Shown here: one piece after another, positions 34,119 to 46,312 of the stretch | How the letters are laid out: every line of letters begins with the position of its first letter | Numbering within the stretch: position 1 is the first letter of the stretch | The notes under the pieces: model-generated | The model's input: only the letters and a program-made list of their open reading frames with translations | Told to the model about the DNA's origin: nothing | Databases searched by the model: none | Made by a program: the position numbers and the translations under genes | Assembly (NCBI GenBank): GCA_023374025.1 | Contig: SIJG01000009.1 | Span: forward strand, 1,553,558 to 1,617,557 | Length of the DNA: 64,000 bases | Direction: 5' to 3' | DNA from: Heterodera schachtii | Taxonomy: Eukaryota > Nematoda > Chromadorea > Rhabditida > Heteroderidae

Positions 34119-34725
34119 CTGCTAATATGAAATTAAATTATCAAATTCTATATTTTACCTTAAACAAAGATGTGAAATTTAACTTTTATATCATTAACCG
34201 AGTAAATAGAATACTTAAAGAAAAAAATTATTTATTCTACACAATATCAAATAATATACAAATTTATGTTTCGCATGAGTTATAATTATCAACATTAATG
34301 AATAAAAATTTCCAAAATTTGTATCATAAATTTAAAATCCGACTCCTACGAACGGCCGCACAATAATGATTCGAAAAACTAAAAAAGCTTTGTTTTCCAA
34401 TATTAAAAATAATGAATTATTCTTAATTCAAAATTATATAATTTTAATAACAATTTTGGTTTAGTTGAATAATTATTTAATACAATGCAAATAATCAAAT
34501 ATAATGTTGGCCAATATAATTCTATTTAACCATCTTTAAGAAAGGGACAAGTTTGTAAAAATTAATCCGACCGCTGTTCCACTTTAGATTCTGCCAAAGA
34601 TATAACAAATAAGACGAATATTTTTTTTATTAACTGAAAAATGCTCTTTAATATTTATATTGAATTTTTGTTAGATTTAAAGGAATTTTTTACTTCTTCT
34701 TCCAAAACTAATTTATTAGGGCTCC

Positions 34726-34870
34726 GACTTTTAGTGCCGAAAAATCTGAAAATAGTTAACTAAAACAGTGATGAAAAAGTGCCAAAATATTGACCAAATA
34801 GTGAAAAAAGTGCGAAATAGTGACATAATTTTCAGCCAAAAATCTCTTAATGGTCCATAAATTTGTTGCT
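34726..34870. mobile_element. Truncated relative of the 56136 element
   Basis: It begins tagggctccgacttttagtg, close to the terminal repeat of the element at 56136 (tagggccgcaacttttagtg). It continues with aatagtgac and gtgccaaaat words like that element's interior. The right end is missing. Confidence 0.6.
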
Positions 34871-35321
34871 ATTTTGGATCAAATTTTAAAGAGATGATTG
34901 CCATTACAAAATTATTAATTCAATATTTTTGGCAAATATTAAACAATTACTTTAAATTCAAAAGAAAACTAAATTTACCTAAAACAAAAGTACAGAATTA
35001 CTAATTATAAAATATATAACAAATCCCAGCGAGCAGGAGTTACTTGACGTGTGTAAGAAGGTCTACGGAGCAACATGAAAATGCAATTTAGTAATTATTA
35101 GCTTTACCAAATTCTCCGAAAGCAACATAAATTAAATATAGCAATAATAATTAATTAATGGCATTTACTAATTAATATAAATATAATGAAAATAAACATC
35201 AATTAAATAATTATTTTATTCCCTTACACGGATTAATGTTAAATTAAAAAAATGTAATTTCTGTCACAAAAATTTGAAAATATAACAAATAACACTATTC
35301 TTAGTTAAGAGCTTTGATAAC

Positions 35322-35372
35322 AGATTGAAGGCAAATAAAAAATCTAAAAAAGCTGCTTCGGCTTCAAATTCA
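35322..35372 (-). CDS. Candidate internal exon, unknown protein
   Basis: A 51-nt minus-strand segment after a strong acceptor (ttttacttcttcag) and before a GTTATC donor. The frame reads EFEAEAAFLDFLFAFN, an acidic start followed by a hydrophobic stretch. Not recognised. Confidence 0.35.
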
Positions 35373-35822
35373 CTGAAGAAGTAAAACCCTTTCATTTCTG
35401 CGAAAAGTATTTTGAGTTTTTAAACCCAAAAATAAAAAAACAGAGTGTAAATAAAAAGAGAACCAAAGCATTTAAATTCAAAACAAATATTCCAAAAAAA
35501 GAATAATTCTAATGTATTCATGTAAAAAATAAATTATACTGGTTTTTTAAAATTATCACAAAAAAAGTAATGAAATAATAAACATTTTTTTAATGACCGA
35601 TTTGTCTGATCTTCAACATTAATCAAAATATCTTGAATTTTTATCGCTATTGCTTATATATTTTCAAAATAACTTATAAATGTGAGATAATTTACAATCA
35701 TTCCATAATAACTTAAATAATTTATTTAATTAAATATTTTTATCATCAAGTGAAAGCCATTAATTAACTATGTAAATTCTAAAACAATAAAGAATTTTAC
35801 AAATAAATTTATAAATTAATGT

Positions 35823-35936
35823 TATAAAAAGTGCAAGTCGCGACTTGCTTATAATTGTTTTATTAAAATAAGATAAAATGTTCAAGGATAGAAGAGCAAC
35901 TGAACAAAATACATTGACTAATGCTAAACCAAGTAT
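35823..35936 (-). other. Dispersed conserved block, inverted copy of 63570-63690
   Basis: Read on the minus strand, this block matches 63570-63690 on the + strand. A core of about 55 nt, starting acttggtttagcattagtca, differs at only 5 sites. Both copies lie in the T-rich (presumed sense) orientation of their domains. Beyond the core, this copy contains the perfect 16-bp palindrome gcaagtcgcgacttgc, which is imperfect in the other. In one frame the core reads SMYFVQLLFYP here and SMFFVQVLIYP there. It could be a paralogous exon or a small RNA gene. Confidence 0.5.
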
Positions 35937-36440
35937 TTAATTATTTTGTGTTTAAAAATAGTTATTTATTAAATAATCAAAGGAAAAATCGGAAAAATGA
36001 CTAAAAAAGTCAACACTGACACTTGAAAAATGGATGCAATAACGAGGTGTGAAACCACCGAATTAAACACATAAGAAATGTGAAACTATGTGACTATACA
36101 TTAAATCACATAAATAGTATTTAAAAAAATTAATTAAATATTTTAAAGATAGTAGTAAAAAGATAAAAATATATTAAAATTCAAAGAACTAGGCGAGGAA
36201 ACAATTCATTTAATTTGGCAAATCATATAAAATATAAAAGGTCTGAAAATATATTTTAAATTATGGGTAAAGAATAACCAAGTTGGCTTTAAAATAAGGT
36301 GCCTTCTAAGTTGAAAAAAACATAAACCATTAAAGAATATATTTTAAACCTAAAGCAAGGTATAATTAATAAAATAAAATAATTATATTTCAAGAAATAT
36401 AAGCCGACCATTGATGGACAGGATAGGAATTAGCAATAAA

Positions 36441-36962
36441 TCAAGTGAAATAACAGAACCATTCTTCTGAAATACTTTTAACAATAAAATGAATAAAGGA
36501 AACAATATAAAAATAAAACATTAAAAGTAATTTGCAAATTTTGAAAAAATAAAATATAAATCTTGTTATAAATCCATGAATAAAAATAATCGAACAAATT
36601 ATAGTTCTTAAATTATTAAATACCAAATTAAATAAATCTTATTCGATGCTATCGCAAATTGCCTTAACGAACTGCCACAATTTCATCAAAAAGGCTTTCG
36701 ACTGCTGCCCAACCCGCTGATCCATCGACAAAGTCACAGAAACAAACGCTTACCGTTCTTAGATAGCACATGGTTGGGCGATAGTGAATGATGCAAAAAG
36801 CATAAAGTGAAAATAAAAGAAAAAATAATTCAAAAAGGTATTAAAATTTTAAAACTTTTAAATTTAAAATATATAAAAAATACACATTTAAAAGGATATT
36901 AGGTCATCACATAAAGTTGAAAAATTTATAACGCAAGAGTCAAATAACTCTTGAGAATAAAA
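36441..36962. repeat. Intronic duplication unit, copy B
   Basis: Direct copy of 30967-31415 about 5.5 kb away. It contains extra short insertions in its flanks but keeps the conserved core nearly unchanged. Confidence 0.75.
36668..36809 (-). other. Highly conserved duplicated block, copy B
   Basis: Nearly identical to 31130-31272. In the frame that reads GAAGWAAVESLFDAIVAV in copy A, this copy reads GSAGWAAVESLFDEIVAV and then meets a stop (CGT TAA), as copy A does. The inverted repeat gcccaacc/ggttgggc is unchanged. If these are exons, the tandem arrangement would suit mutually exclusive use; if RNA, a duplicated gene. The sequence alone cannot decide. Confidence 0.5.
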
Positions 36963-37925
36963 TAATTACTAAGTTTGGCAAGAGCTTCAGAACTGATGTA
37001 AATTTTAATTAAAAAATGAGTTAAAAACATAACAAATAAAAGAATAGCAATTTAATAAATATACTATAACAAATAAATATAAAGTAAAATAATTAATGAC
37101 CATAATACTCCAAAGCATTGAACAAAAAATGAATATTCCAAAGCACATATTCGCGTTTGGCGGATTTATGCTAGATTTCGAAATTTAGTAAAATTAAAGT
37201 TTTTACTATATCTCGAATATATGACATGAATTAGCAAAAAAAAAATATTTATAACTTAGATTCATGCAATAAAAAACTCTTTAAAGCGAATAAATCACTT
37301 AAATTTTGAATCTTTTACGAATTTAAAAAATGAAATTTATTTACTTAAGCAAAATAATTTAAATTTAAATTTTTTACTAAATTGAGCTACAGGGGCCCTC
37401 TCCGCGGGATAGAGAACGTTAATAGCTATGGAAATATACCAAGAAGATTTAATTTGTTTATTTTGACAAAATTATGCAGATTTTTTTTCCAAAAAACAGT
37501 TCAAGTTTGGCTTTTCACGACCATTCTTATGAGGGGAGGCGTTAGGTCCGGTTCCGGAGGAAGTAAATGATTTTTTCTATAATATTTTTTCATGTTTTTA
37601 AACATTCAAACGAATTTCAATTTAGAATTAATCAATTTTTATTTAATAAATTTTTTTTCGAAAAAATAAAAATTCTATTTATTCCCCGGGTCAGATAAAT
37701 AGAGACAGGGAGATTATTTTCAACCTACTTCGAAAGGGGTACATTATTGGATCAAAACATGGAACCAAATGAAAATAATATAAAGTATTAAAATCTTTTA
37801 ATTATATAGTGATTTATTATTTGTAAATCATTTCATCATTGCATTATTATAATTTAAAAACCCAAAAAATGCCAAACAAAAAAATCTTTAAATTATATAT
37901 TTCATAGTGTTCTTTTTTAATTAAA
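36963..37925. other. No confident gene; one GC-richer patch
   Basis: A patch at 37380-37570 contains aggggccctctccgcgg and a 62-codon + frame of mixed quality. Around 37680-37745 there is another GC-richer patch. No inverted ends, splice-bounded exon or known domain was found. Confidence 0.3.
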
Positions 37926-38108
37926 ATGCTAGCAAAAACAAAAATAAAAGCGTATCAGAAAGAGAACTCGCTGTATCAGCTCGACAAGGACAGGAAGTTC
38001 GGATTCCAACACTGCCAATATGCTAATGACAACATGAGCCAACAATTCCGAAAATTTAATGGAGCAACATTTGCCATATCTAAAGGCATAAAGCGATCAC
38101 GCATTTAA
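37926..38108 (+). CDS. Small ORF or antisense of a minus-strand exon
   Basis: A + strand frame of 60 codons runs from ATG to TAA with ordinary composition: it starts MLAKTKIKAYQKENSLYQLD and includes KFNGATFAISKG near the end. It covers the whole GC-richer island. The opposite strand is also open, reading MANVAPLNFRNCWLMLSLAY from just after a tttag acceptor and ending in a stop, in the orientation of the other candidate exons. I cannot tell which strand is used. No family was recognised. Confidence 0.3.
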   Translation: MLAKTKIKAYQKENSLYQLDKDRKFGFQHCQYANDNMSQQFRKFNGATFAISKGIKRSRI

Positions 38109-38218
38109 TATGATTAAAAAAAATAAATACAATAAAAAACGATTATTTAATAAAAAAAATTTCTTGAGTTTTCAAATTTATTGTTTTTTGTTGGTTTTTA
38201 GTTCTTAACAATATATAC

Positions 38219-38318
38219 CAGGGATGGGCCAAATTGAAAAATAAAAAGCGAAAAGCGAAATTTGCGAAACTGAAAAATGCGAAATGAAAAAAAAACGAAA
38301 TGCGAAAAGCCAAAATAT
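38219..38318. mobile_element. Truncated copy of the 12206 hAT-like MITE
   Basis: It starts cagggatgggccaaattgaa and continues with gcgaaaagcgaaatttgcga, matching the element at 12206-12527. It then runs into AT-rich DNA without the right-hand inverted repeat. Confidence 0.8.
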
Positions 38319-39042
38319 GCAAATAAAAGAATTACCCATAAATATTAAAACAAACACATAAAAACAGAAATTATTACTAATAAAATTTAAGAATAAATTG
38401 AACTGCAGTAAATTTATACTTTATATAAAAAATAAGCTAATAATCATTTACTAAAAAATCATATTCATTCTTTAAATCAGTCAATCCGAACTTCACATAT
38501 GAAGAGCGGAAAATTGAAGAAAGGCAATTAATTTAACACCAAAAAATTATGCAAGGAAGCAAAAATTAATATTACAAAAAAAACAAACAAATTAATTAAT
38601 TAACTGAGTTAATTAAGAAATGCAAGAAATATATTAATAATCAACACGTAAAAATGTACCTAATTTTAATATAAGGAATCGATTAATGTTTTTTAATTAA
38701 AAATAAATGATATCAAGCGAATAAATGAATTTGCAAGACCTTTAAAGAAATGGATCATATAAAAAGCATATATCCTTTATAAATGATTATGTAAACATTA
38801 TAATGTTTAACCAAAATTATGTCAAAATCTTGGATGTATGTTTCATTGCCAAATTGATTCTCTGCAATCTAGAAGTTTAAATAAAAGAACAATTAAAAAA
38901 AAGAAAAATTAATATATTTTTGTATATTATTTAATTGATTTAAAAAAATTTTTCTTTTCACAAATTTAGAGATATTCATTCTAAAGGATTAAAATATTTA
39001 CTAAATTGTTAAAATATAATTTTAAGACAAAAGAATTGAAAT

Positions 39043-39175
39043 CGCAGAGGTCGACGATGGAAGTCGTGAATATGCCATTACAGCTATCACGCTGTATGAT
39101 CACAGCGCATGCGTGCTATGTTCAAGGATGCGCTATTTCTACCTAATCGATTATGAGGATGAGGAGAATGTGTGA
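39043..39175. CDS. GC-rich island open on both strands
   Basis: On the + strand, one frame reads EIAEVDDGSREYAITAITLY and continues DYEDEENV to a TGA, 45 codons. A second + frame from an ATG reads MEVVNMPLQLSRCMITAHAC to a TAA. On the minus strand, after acceptor caaagatcag, a frame reads EITHSPHPHNRLGRNSASLN up to a GTGATA donor. The + reading covers the entire GC-rich patch and ends in a stop codon, so it could be the last exon of a + strand gene inside the A-rich block. The minus reading fits the neighbours. Unresolved. Confidence 0.35.
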
Positions 39176-39959
39176 TCTCAACTGATCTTTGAGTATGAAA
39201 TACAACTTTTCAATTAAATAAACAAATGAAATAATAAAAGAATATTAAAATAGAGAATTAAAAAAAACTGGAATGAAAAATAACTGTAATATAAGAAAAT
39301 ACAAATTGGAAAATTTTTTATAGGAAAGAAGTAAAAAATACAAATTCAAGAACTTTCCAAATATTAATTGTTTTTGAACAAATTTATTAAAAATCAGAAA
39401 AATAAAAATTTTAAATATGAAAAAAGTTAAAAAAAGAATTATATACTGGAAAATTTCTTTCTTTCTAGAAAATTAAAAAAATAGGGGAGTTTTTAAAGTG
39501 ATGATTACAATTTCATAAAATGAATTTTATTAATAAAGAAATTCAATTCGTTAAAAACTAACTATTAAAAATGCATTGATGCTACAAAATCTAAAACACA
39601 TATAATAATTATTAAAATATTAAAGTAAAGGAAGAAATTGAATTGATTATTAATCAACAAAATTAAGGTAAGGAAAACATTAAAACACATGGAAATCAAG
39701 GAAATAAACAAGAAAATACTACATAAATTGAAATTAATATTAAATTTAATAAATTATAAATATAAATTTAATATGTTGCCTAATTTGATGTACTTAAAAT
39801 GTAAAAACAATAAAATGTAATTATTATTCTAAAACCAAAATTATGTAATGTGGAATTTTTAAGGAATTTTTTCTAAAGGAAATTTGTCTTACAAGTAACA
39901 TTTGGACTCGGAAAGTGAAAAACAAATTAAGGGGATGACATCGTTATTATTAGAGATTA

Positions 39960-40260
39960 TGTTTATAGGCAAAAGCCTATTTTTTCCTGAGCTCCCCGTG
40001 GCCTGAAACGCACGAAAAACATGTTTTATTGGGCTGTTGTTAAGCTACTTTTCGAGTTATTATTGCCTATTTTCTAAGCTTTTATTTTTAGCGCCTAAAA
40101 AGCCTAAAAAATTTTGAAAAAGCTTATTTTTGCCTATTTTGGCGTTTTGCCCAAAATTATTTTTAAAAATGCAATAAAAACAAAAAATACACCCCTAATT
40201 TTGTCATTTTACACCCCTAAAAATGAGGTTTTTTTATTGCCTATTTTCCATCTTTTAGAT
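39960..40260. mobile_element. Degenerate element of CCTATTTT words
   Basis: The stretch repeats gcctatttt and aagcctaaaa words and includes tgcaataaaaacaaaaaata followed by cacccctaa. That module also occurs near 56360, 58690 and 54030. No clear terminal inverted repeats or target duplication, so it is probably decayed. Confidence 0.5.
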
Positions 40261-42938
40261 TAAATAGATTTGAATATAAATCTGAATTATTTTAAACGAT
40301 ATGCTGAAAAAGTTTACCGACTGTAAATTTAAATTTAAAATAAAAAGAAATACGAATGATTAATAAAATTGCTCTTTTTAGAATTTAATAATGAACATAT
40401 CGTTATTTATCATAATATAGAAAATTTTATGCTCTTTAAATATATAATATATTAAAAAAAATTTCTAAATGGAAAATAAAATGCAATTCATAAATAATAA
40501 GAAGAAAAAAACGAAAAATTAATATTGTAAAAACTCAAAAAAATAAGATTGCGTTTGTGGGTTGGCATGCTATAAAAAATTGTCTGTAAACTATCACAAG
40601 GAATAAAAATGAATGTAAATTAACATTAAGACCCACTTAGACAATACTCTTTTCATTTTATTCAAAGCCTAAAGATAAAGTACGAAAAGTTATAAAAATA
40701 AAAGATGTAAATTTAAACAAAACAATTAATTTAATATAAAAAAAGTAATAATATAAATTATATTAAACACTTTTATTTAAGATAATACCTAAATTTGTAC
40801 ACAAAATTAAGGAGATTGATTATGAAAGAAAATATGGAAAAGTCAATTTCGTTGGTCAATCTTATAAAATGTATCTTATCGATCCAAACTTATCAATTGG
40901 TATCTAATTTATGAACGAGTTAATCGAAAAACGTACCCTGATTAAGATGAATTATGGTTGTAAAACTGATTTAAATATAAAATTGGATTTAAATAAATTA
41001 ATTTGTTGCAGCTAAAAATTTATGACCAGCATTAATTAGAATAATTAAAAGACAAAAAAACAAAAACAAATTTATTTAGTTAAATGAAAAAATAAATTAG
41101 TTTGTCAAATATTTTTTCACGAATTAAAACTAAAATTTTTTTTAAACGAATTAGACTATAATAGAATAGAAAATCCTTTACAAAAAGTGTCAAAATGATT
41201 TGCGACTTGAACTAAAAACCTTTTTTTAAGAATGGATCAAAAAAACATTGACTTATTCATATATAAAATGTTCAAATAATTTGAAAAATAATTTAATTAA
41301 AAAAACAATTAAATATAAAAAAGCCAAAATTTTCTAATGAAAGCGTAGCAATTTAATTCAGAATCCCAAAAATTTATTATTTCTGCTAAAAAATAAATAA
41401 TAAATATTATCATAATGATAAAAATTCATTTATATAAAAAGTCCAAAAATAATTAAAACGATAAAAAAAAATAAACTTTGACAGGCTGAGTCGCGCCTAC
41501 AAACAAAATAAAGAAATTATTTTTAAAATAAATATGTAAAATTTTTAATCAAAGTTTGGCATAATATTATATCATGAAAAATAAATTTAAAATAAAAATA
41601 CCAATTGTTTAAAGTGATTATAAATGTTAAACAATAGATTACGAGAGACTCATACTGTATTCAACTCATTATTGTGTCTATTTTTGCTAACCCAAATATC
41701 TTATCAAAAAACAAACTTTTTAAAGAATAAAACATTTACAAATGCAAAATAATTTTTAACAATAAGATATTTTGAAATTATATTAAAAAGAAGTCAAAAA
41801 GAAAGTAAATTAATAAATTATTGAATTTTTTGCGCACATATAAATATAAATATCGCCTTTATATATATTTTTTGGCGCCAATATTAAATGTCGTAAAATT
41901 TACACAAAAAATTAAATTCAGTATAATCTATAAAACTTGTAAATAACCAAATTTTAAAGTAGGTATAAAAATTTTAAAATAAAAATATTACATTGACATT
42001 ACAACCAACCAGTTAACTTTTAAGTTCTTATAAATCTAAAGATGAAAATATATCAATCTGTATTATTAAATTTACTTAAATCATAGATAATTTTGCAATT
42101 AATTTTAGTTAGAATGGTGAAAATAATTTTTGATATGATCAAGACATATTAAATTATTGAAGAAACATTAAAGTATGATACCTAAATTCAAAACTACAGC
42201 TTTGAATGGAAAGCGAATTTGGAACTTTGGCGAATTGAAAAAATATAGAGATTTCAATCAAAAATAATAATTTAAATGGAATATAATTTAAATAATATCA
42301 CTTTTGTCCTGCTAATGTGCTGATTAATAATTTATTAACTTTCACAGTCGTAGTGAGAGATTTCGAGCGAGATACTCGCCAATGGCGTGAGTTTCAAGGT
42401 TTTTTGAAGAAAAAAAAAATTTAATAATTTGAAATTAATAAATTTTGAATAAAAAATTAATCTAAATTAATAATATTTTAAAAGTCAAATAAATAAAATG
42501 ATAATTAAATGATAAAACTCAACCTAGATATTTAATAAAAATTTAGGAAAAATTGTACAATATCTTTTTTTTTGTCGAAGACAATGTAGTAGAACATATC
42601 AATATCTCTTCTAGAAAGTGTAAAAACTCTTCAAGAAACAAAACAAAAAAATTTAAAATTTAAAAATAAAATGATTTAATGAAAGAGTAAATTAAGTAGA
42701 AAATAAAATATTTGCCGAAAATCATAAAAAAAAATTTATAAAAAATTAATGAAGAATATTATTGATAAATAAAGAAAAAAATAAAAAAATAAAATTTTAA
42801 CAATTCATTATCATAAAACACTTTCGTTCTTACAGGAATTATCCAATTATTACAATTAAAAGCTTTTTAAACAATCAAAAAATAAAAGAGAATTAATAGC
42901 TATGATTTTAATTAGAAACAGGAATTCTCAAAAATGCC
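40261..42938. other. No confident feature; A-rich intron-like DNA
   Basis: Minus-strand islands at 40810-40870 (LTNEIDFSIFSFIINLL after ttataag), 41478-41500, 41640-41670 and 42335-42395 (open in all three frames) were examined. They are either mostly T-rich text or have ambiguous frames, so they are not called. Confidence 0.3.
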
Positions 42939-43075
42939 GGACGGACCGGACTGATATTTTCAAAAGCAACCGGTTTCCGGATCCGGTCTCACAAAAACTG
43001 GTCAACCAGAAAACCGGTCAATTCAGATTTTCAAAATGCTGGATCCGGAATAGGTTTCCGGGTTGGTAAAAATTT
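42939..43075. mobile_element. Degenerate CCGGACCGG-word repeat
   Basis: The stretch is dominated by accggt, ccggatccgg and gaccgga words, recalling the ccgggaccggg style of the element at 15885 but not the same sequence. No ends were identified, so it is probably a relic. Confidence 0.45.
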
Positions 43076-43521
43076 AAATTTTCACATGTTATATTGGTAA
43101 AAGCCCGCAAAATTTCATATATTATGTCGAAATTCGGTGCATCAGAAAAAATACTGCCGAAAAGACATAATGTAGCCAAAAACAAATAAATTTTTCATTT
43201 TCAGGAAAAATAATATTTCTTTTTTAAGTTTCTTAAAATTTTCTTCATTAAGCTTTTTTTGAATCAGGCTAGCTATTTGAAAAATGAATTTCCAACTTTC
43301 TATTCGTAGCTCGGTTAAGAGATACAAATAGGGCTGATATGTAAATAAAACCACATTTTTTGGAATTGGCTCCTATTAAGAAAGTTATGTCTCCCTAACA
43401 TTTATTGGACCATGCTGGAAAATTTATGATTACTCACAAAAATTAAAAAAAAATTATTGATCTGCCATGAAAATCAATTATTTTAATTTTACAAATAAAA
43501 TAATACAATATTAATATCTAC

Positions 43522-43578
43522 AAAAATCGGCGGCGCCCCACATCTTATCGAAATAGATGTAATCAAGATTTGGTGACA
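43522..43578 (-). CDS. Candidate internal exon, unknown protein
   Basis: A 57-nt GC-richer segment on the minus strand between an acceptor (ctggtatttag) and a GTAGAT donor. Two frames are open: SPNLDYIYFDKMWGAADF and CHQILITSISIRCGAPPIF. The first looks more like a folded protein. Not recognised. Confidence 0.35.
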
Positions 43579-43910
43579 CTAAATACCAGCGAGGACATAA
43601 ATTTAAGGAAGTTGGATTTTTTGGCATGAGACTAAAAACAAAGGTTTTTTGAAGTATAAATTAAATAATCTTGCCAGATATATTAAATATATAACATAAA
43701 CTAGCATGAGAACTACGGCGTATGTTAAAAAATTCATTAAATAATTCGAAAATTACTCTTTTTATATATAAATGAAATATATTAAACGAAAATAATAATA
43801 TAAAAATAGTAAAAAAAAAAAAACAATAAGAAAATATTGGCTATTAACATAAACAAAGTGGCTTTTTTGGAGGGAATGGTCTTCAATAAAATAAAGGTCT
43901 GTCTACTCAC

Positions 43911-43930
43911 CATGGTGCGGAGGATTAACA
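43911..43930 (-). CDS. Candidate micro-exon with strong splice sites
   Basis: Only 20 nt, but with a textbook GTGAGT donor and an acceptor ending tttgaccag on the minus strand. The frame reads VNPPHH. About 30 nt downstream another AG is followed by an open stretch (TIPSKKATLFM), too close for a second intron. Either reading may be wrong. Confidence 0.25.
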
Positions 43931-45164
43931 CTGGTCAAAGTAATTTACAAATTCTTCTCAAATTAAAAAATAAAATATTTTTAGCTTTAATGTTAAAATA
44001 TAGTAAACTCAAAAATGTTATATAATAAGAATATTGCATTAATTTGAATAATAATAAACTTTTGTTTTGTAATACAATTATTTACAACGAAACTAACATA
44101 TGAAAATATGTGTTCTCTTCGTTTTATTTAATGTTTAATCAATGGGATCCGTTTCATTGCAAAATTGATGATGAACAGCATGAAAAAAGAATTTAATGTT
44201 AAATGTTAGCATTCGAATTTATGCTTAAAATTAAAAAAAAATGAATACAGCAAATTTGAATGATACATTTCAGTAGACACTCAACAATTTAAACCTACAG
44301 AATTGAAATGAATATTATGTTTATATTAACAAATTTGTCACTTCCATTAAAAAAACTAAAACAAAACATTATATTAAAGGCATTCAATTTGTATATTAAT
44401 TTTTTAAAACTTACAAGTCTTTAAGGCAATGAAAGAAATATATTGAATCATTTCAATGTATTATAAATGAAAAACCAAAATAATAAGAACCAAATTTTAA
44501 AAATGCATTGAGGCTACAAAATCTAAAAAATGAGCATTTGCGGGAAAAAGTTCGAGTCAAAAAAGTTGGAAAATTTGGTTTTTTGAAAACTCTTCTGACC
44601 ATAACTTTTTTGAACCTTAACGAAATTTTTCCAAATTTTACAGGCTAATAGAGAACAGAGGTAATTAAAAGTAATTAGAAAATTATCTTTGAAAATAGTG
44701 ATAAAATTTGATGCATCGTACTTTTTCTCAAAAAATTAAAACATTTAAAAAATACCAAACCATCAAAAAGCAAATACCAAGTTATAGATAAATTTCTATT
44801 ATTTATAAAGAGGTTTAAAAAATTTATTTATAATTATAAAAAACAAAAAAGACATTAAAATTTTTTTGTGAAAAAATGTGATTGCTGTCAAAACGAAGAT
44901 AAACAAAAATTCAAAATACTTTGTTTAAAAATACGTACTAAAATTTAATTATAATTAACATAGGCATGTATAACACATATTTCTTATATATTTTAATTAC
45001 AATAAATTTAATGCAAGGAAGCAATAATTAAGATTCAATTAAAAGAATTAAGATAATAAGAATAGATGAATATATTTCATACATCACATCTAAATTATTA
45101 TTTTTATGAAGATTTATTTTTTAAGAATTTGACTTTGATTTTTTAATATTTAAATTGCTGAAAC

Positions 45165-45189
45165 CGCCAATTTAACCGAACGTTCTGAA
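45165..45189 (-). CDS. Candidate micro-exon
   Basis: A 25-nt minus-strand segment between an acceptor ending ctccacaag and GTTTCA. The frame reads SERSVKLA with one leading base, which fits the two bases left at the end of the candidate exon upstream (46133-46185). Confidence 0.25.
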
Positions 45190-46132
45190 CTTGTGGAGAA
45201 AAGAAAATACTTTATAAATCATTAAAAACAATAAAAGTTTTATTTATTGAGAAAATAAAAGAAAAAAAGCATAAATATATAAAACGAAAAACGTATTTCA
45301 AAAAATGTAAATTCCAGATGATTAAGATGCTGAATTTAAAAATATGTTTTTAATCCGTTTTAATAATTTAGAAGTCAAGAATTAAATGAAATTACATTAA
45401 AGTCACGCAAATTCAGTGACATATTTAAGTAGGTGAAGATTAAATTAAAAAATATAAAAATAAATTCAAGCACATAAAGAAACCATGTTCTTTTTGTATT
45501 ATTTTAATAAATTTAAAAGTAATTACTTAATAATTTTATCAATGAAAACAATTTTCTCATTTAAACCAACCAAACATATATTACTTAAACATAAAAATTT
45601 TGAAGAAAAAATATTATAAGGTATCAAAACAAAAGCAGAAACATTAAATAAAATTTACTTAGAATATAAACATAAATCTATGGTCGGTAATTTAGTTAAA
45701 AACAAAGCCAAACATTATATACAAGGTACAACACGTTAATTTATCTGTTAAATATTTTAAATTTAATTTGGAATAAATAATGAGCTTAATTTCAGATAAA
45801 TTTCTTGAAGCATAAAATCCATGCACATGTAAGAAGAATAAAACCATATAAATGTCTGACAAAATCATTATGATTTGCTTTTTCTTTTGATTTTTATGGA
45901 AGTCTTCATAGCCAAATTGCCTAAAGTCAACAAAGCATAAAAATAATAAAACTCAAAGGTTTTAAACTTTGTCAAAGAAAAAATAAAATAAAAAAGTTTT
46001 AATAAAGAAATAACATAGTGAATTAGAAAAAGAAGCAATAATTTACAAAAATTGAATTTACATATTTCATTATTTGTGCTGTAATTGTAATATTAATTTT
46101 GAAAAATAACTAAATGTTTCACAAACAAATAC

Positions 46133-46185
46133 GAAATATTATGAAATGCGAGAGTGTATAAGAAAGGTAGGTCTACAAGCTCAGA
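46133..46185 (-). CDS. Candidate internal exon, unknown protein
   Basis: A 53-nt minus-strand segment after an acceptor ending ttttggcaaag and before GTATTT. The frame reads SELVDLPFLYTLAFHNI. It is in phase with the candidate exon only 91 nt upstream (46277-46312), giving a joined reading through ANF-SELVDL. The short intron between them resembles the GMP synthase introns. Possibly a membrane segment. Not recognised. Confidence 0.4.
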
Positions 46186-46276
46186 CTTTGCCAAAAGAGA
46201 AAATTAAAGTCGAATCAAAATAAAAAATGTAAAAAACAGCTTAGAAGCGGGAGGACAAACGAGAAGAGAGGCTTAC

Positions 46277-46312
46277 GAAGTTGGCGAAAGCATAAATTGA
46301 CCCACATACAAC
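46277..46312 (-). CDS. Candidate internal exon, unknown protein
   Basis: A 36-nt minus-strand segment with a strong GTAAGC donor and an acceptor ending taaaaaag. The frame reads VVCGSIYAFANF, phase 0 at both ends. The following 91-nt T/C-rich stretch is a convincing intron leading to the exon at 46133-46185. This pair is among the better-supported splice junctions of the block. Confidence 0.4.
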
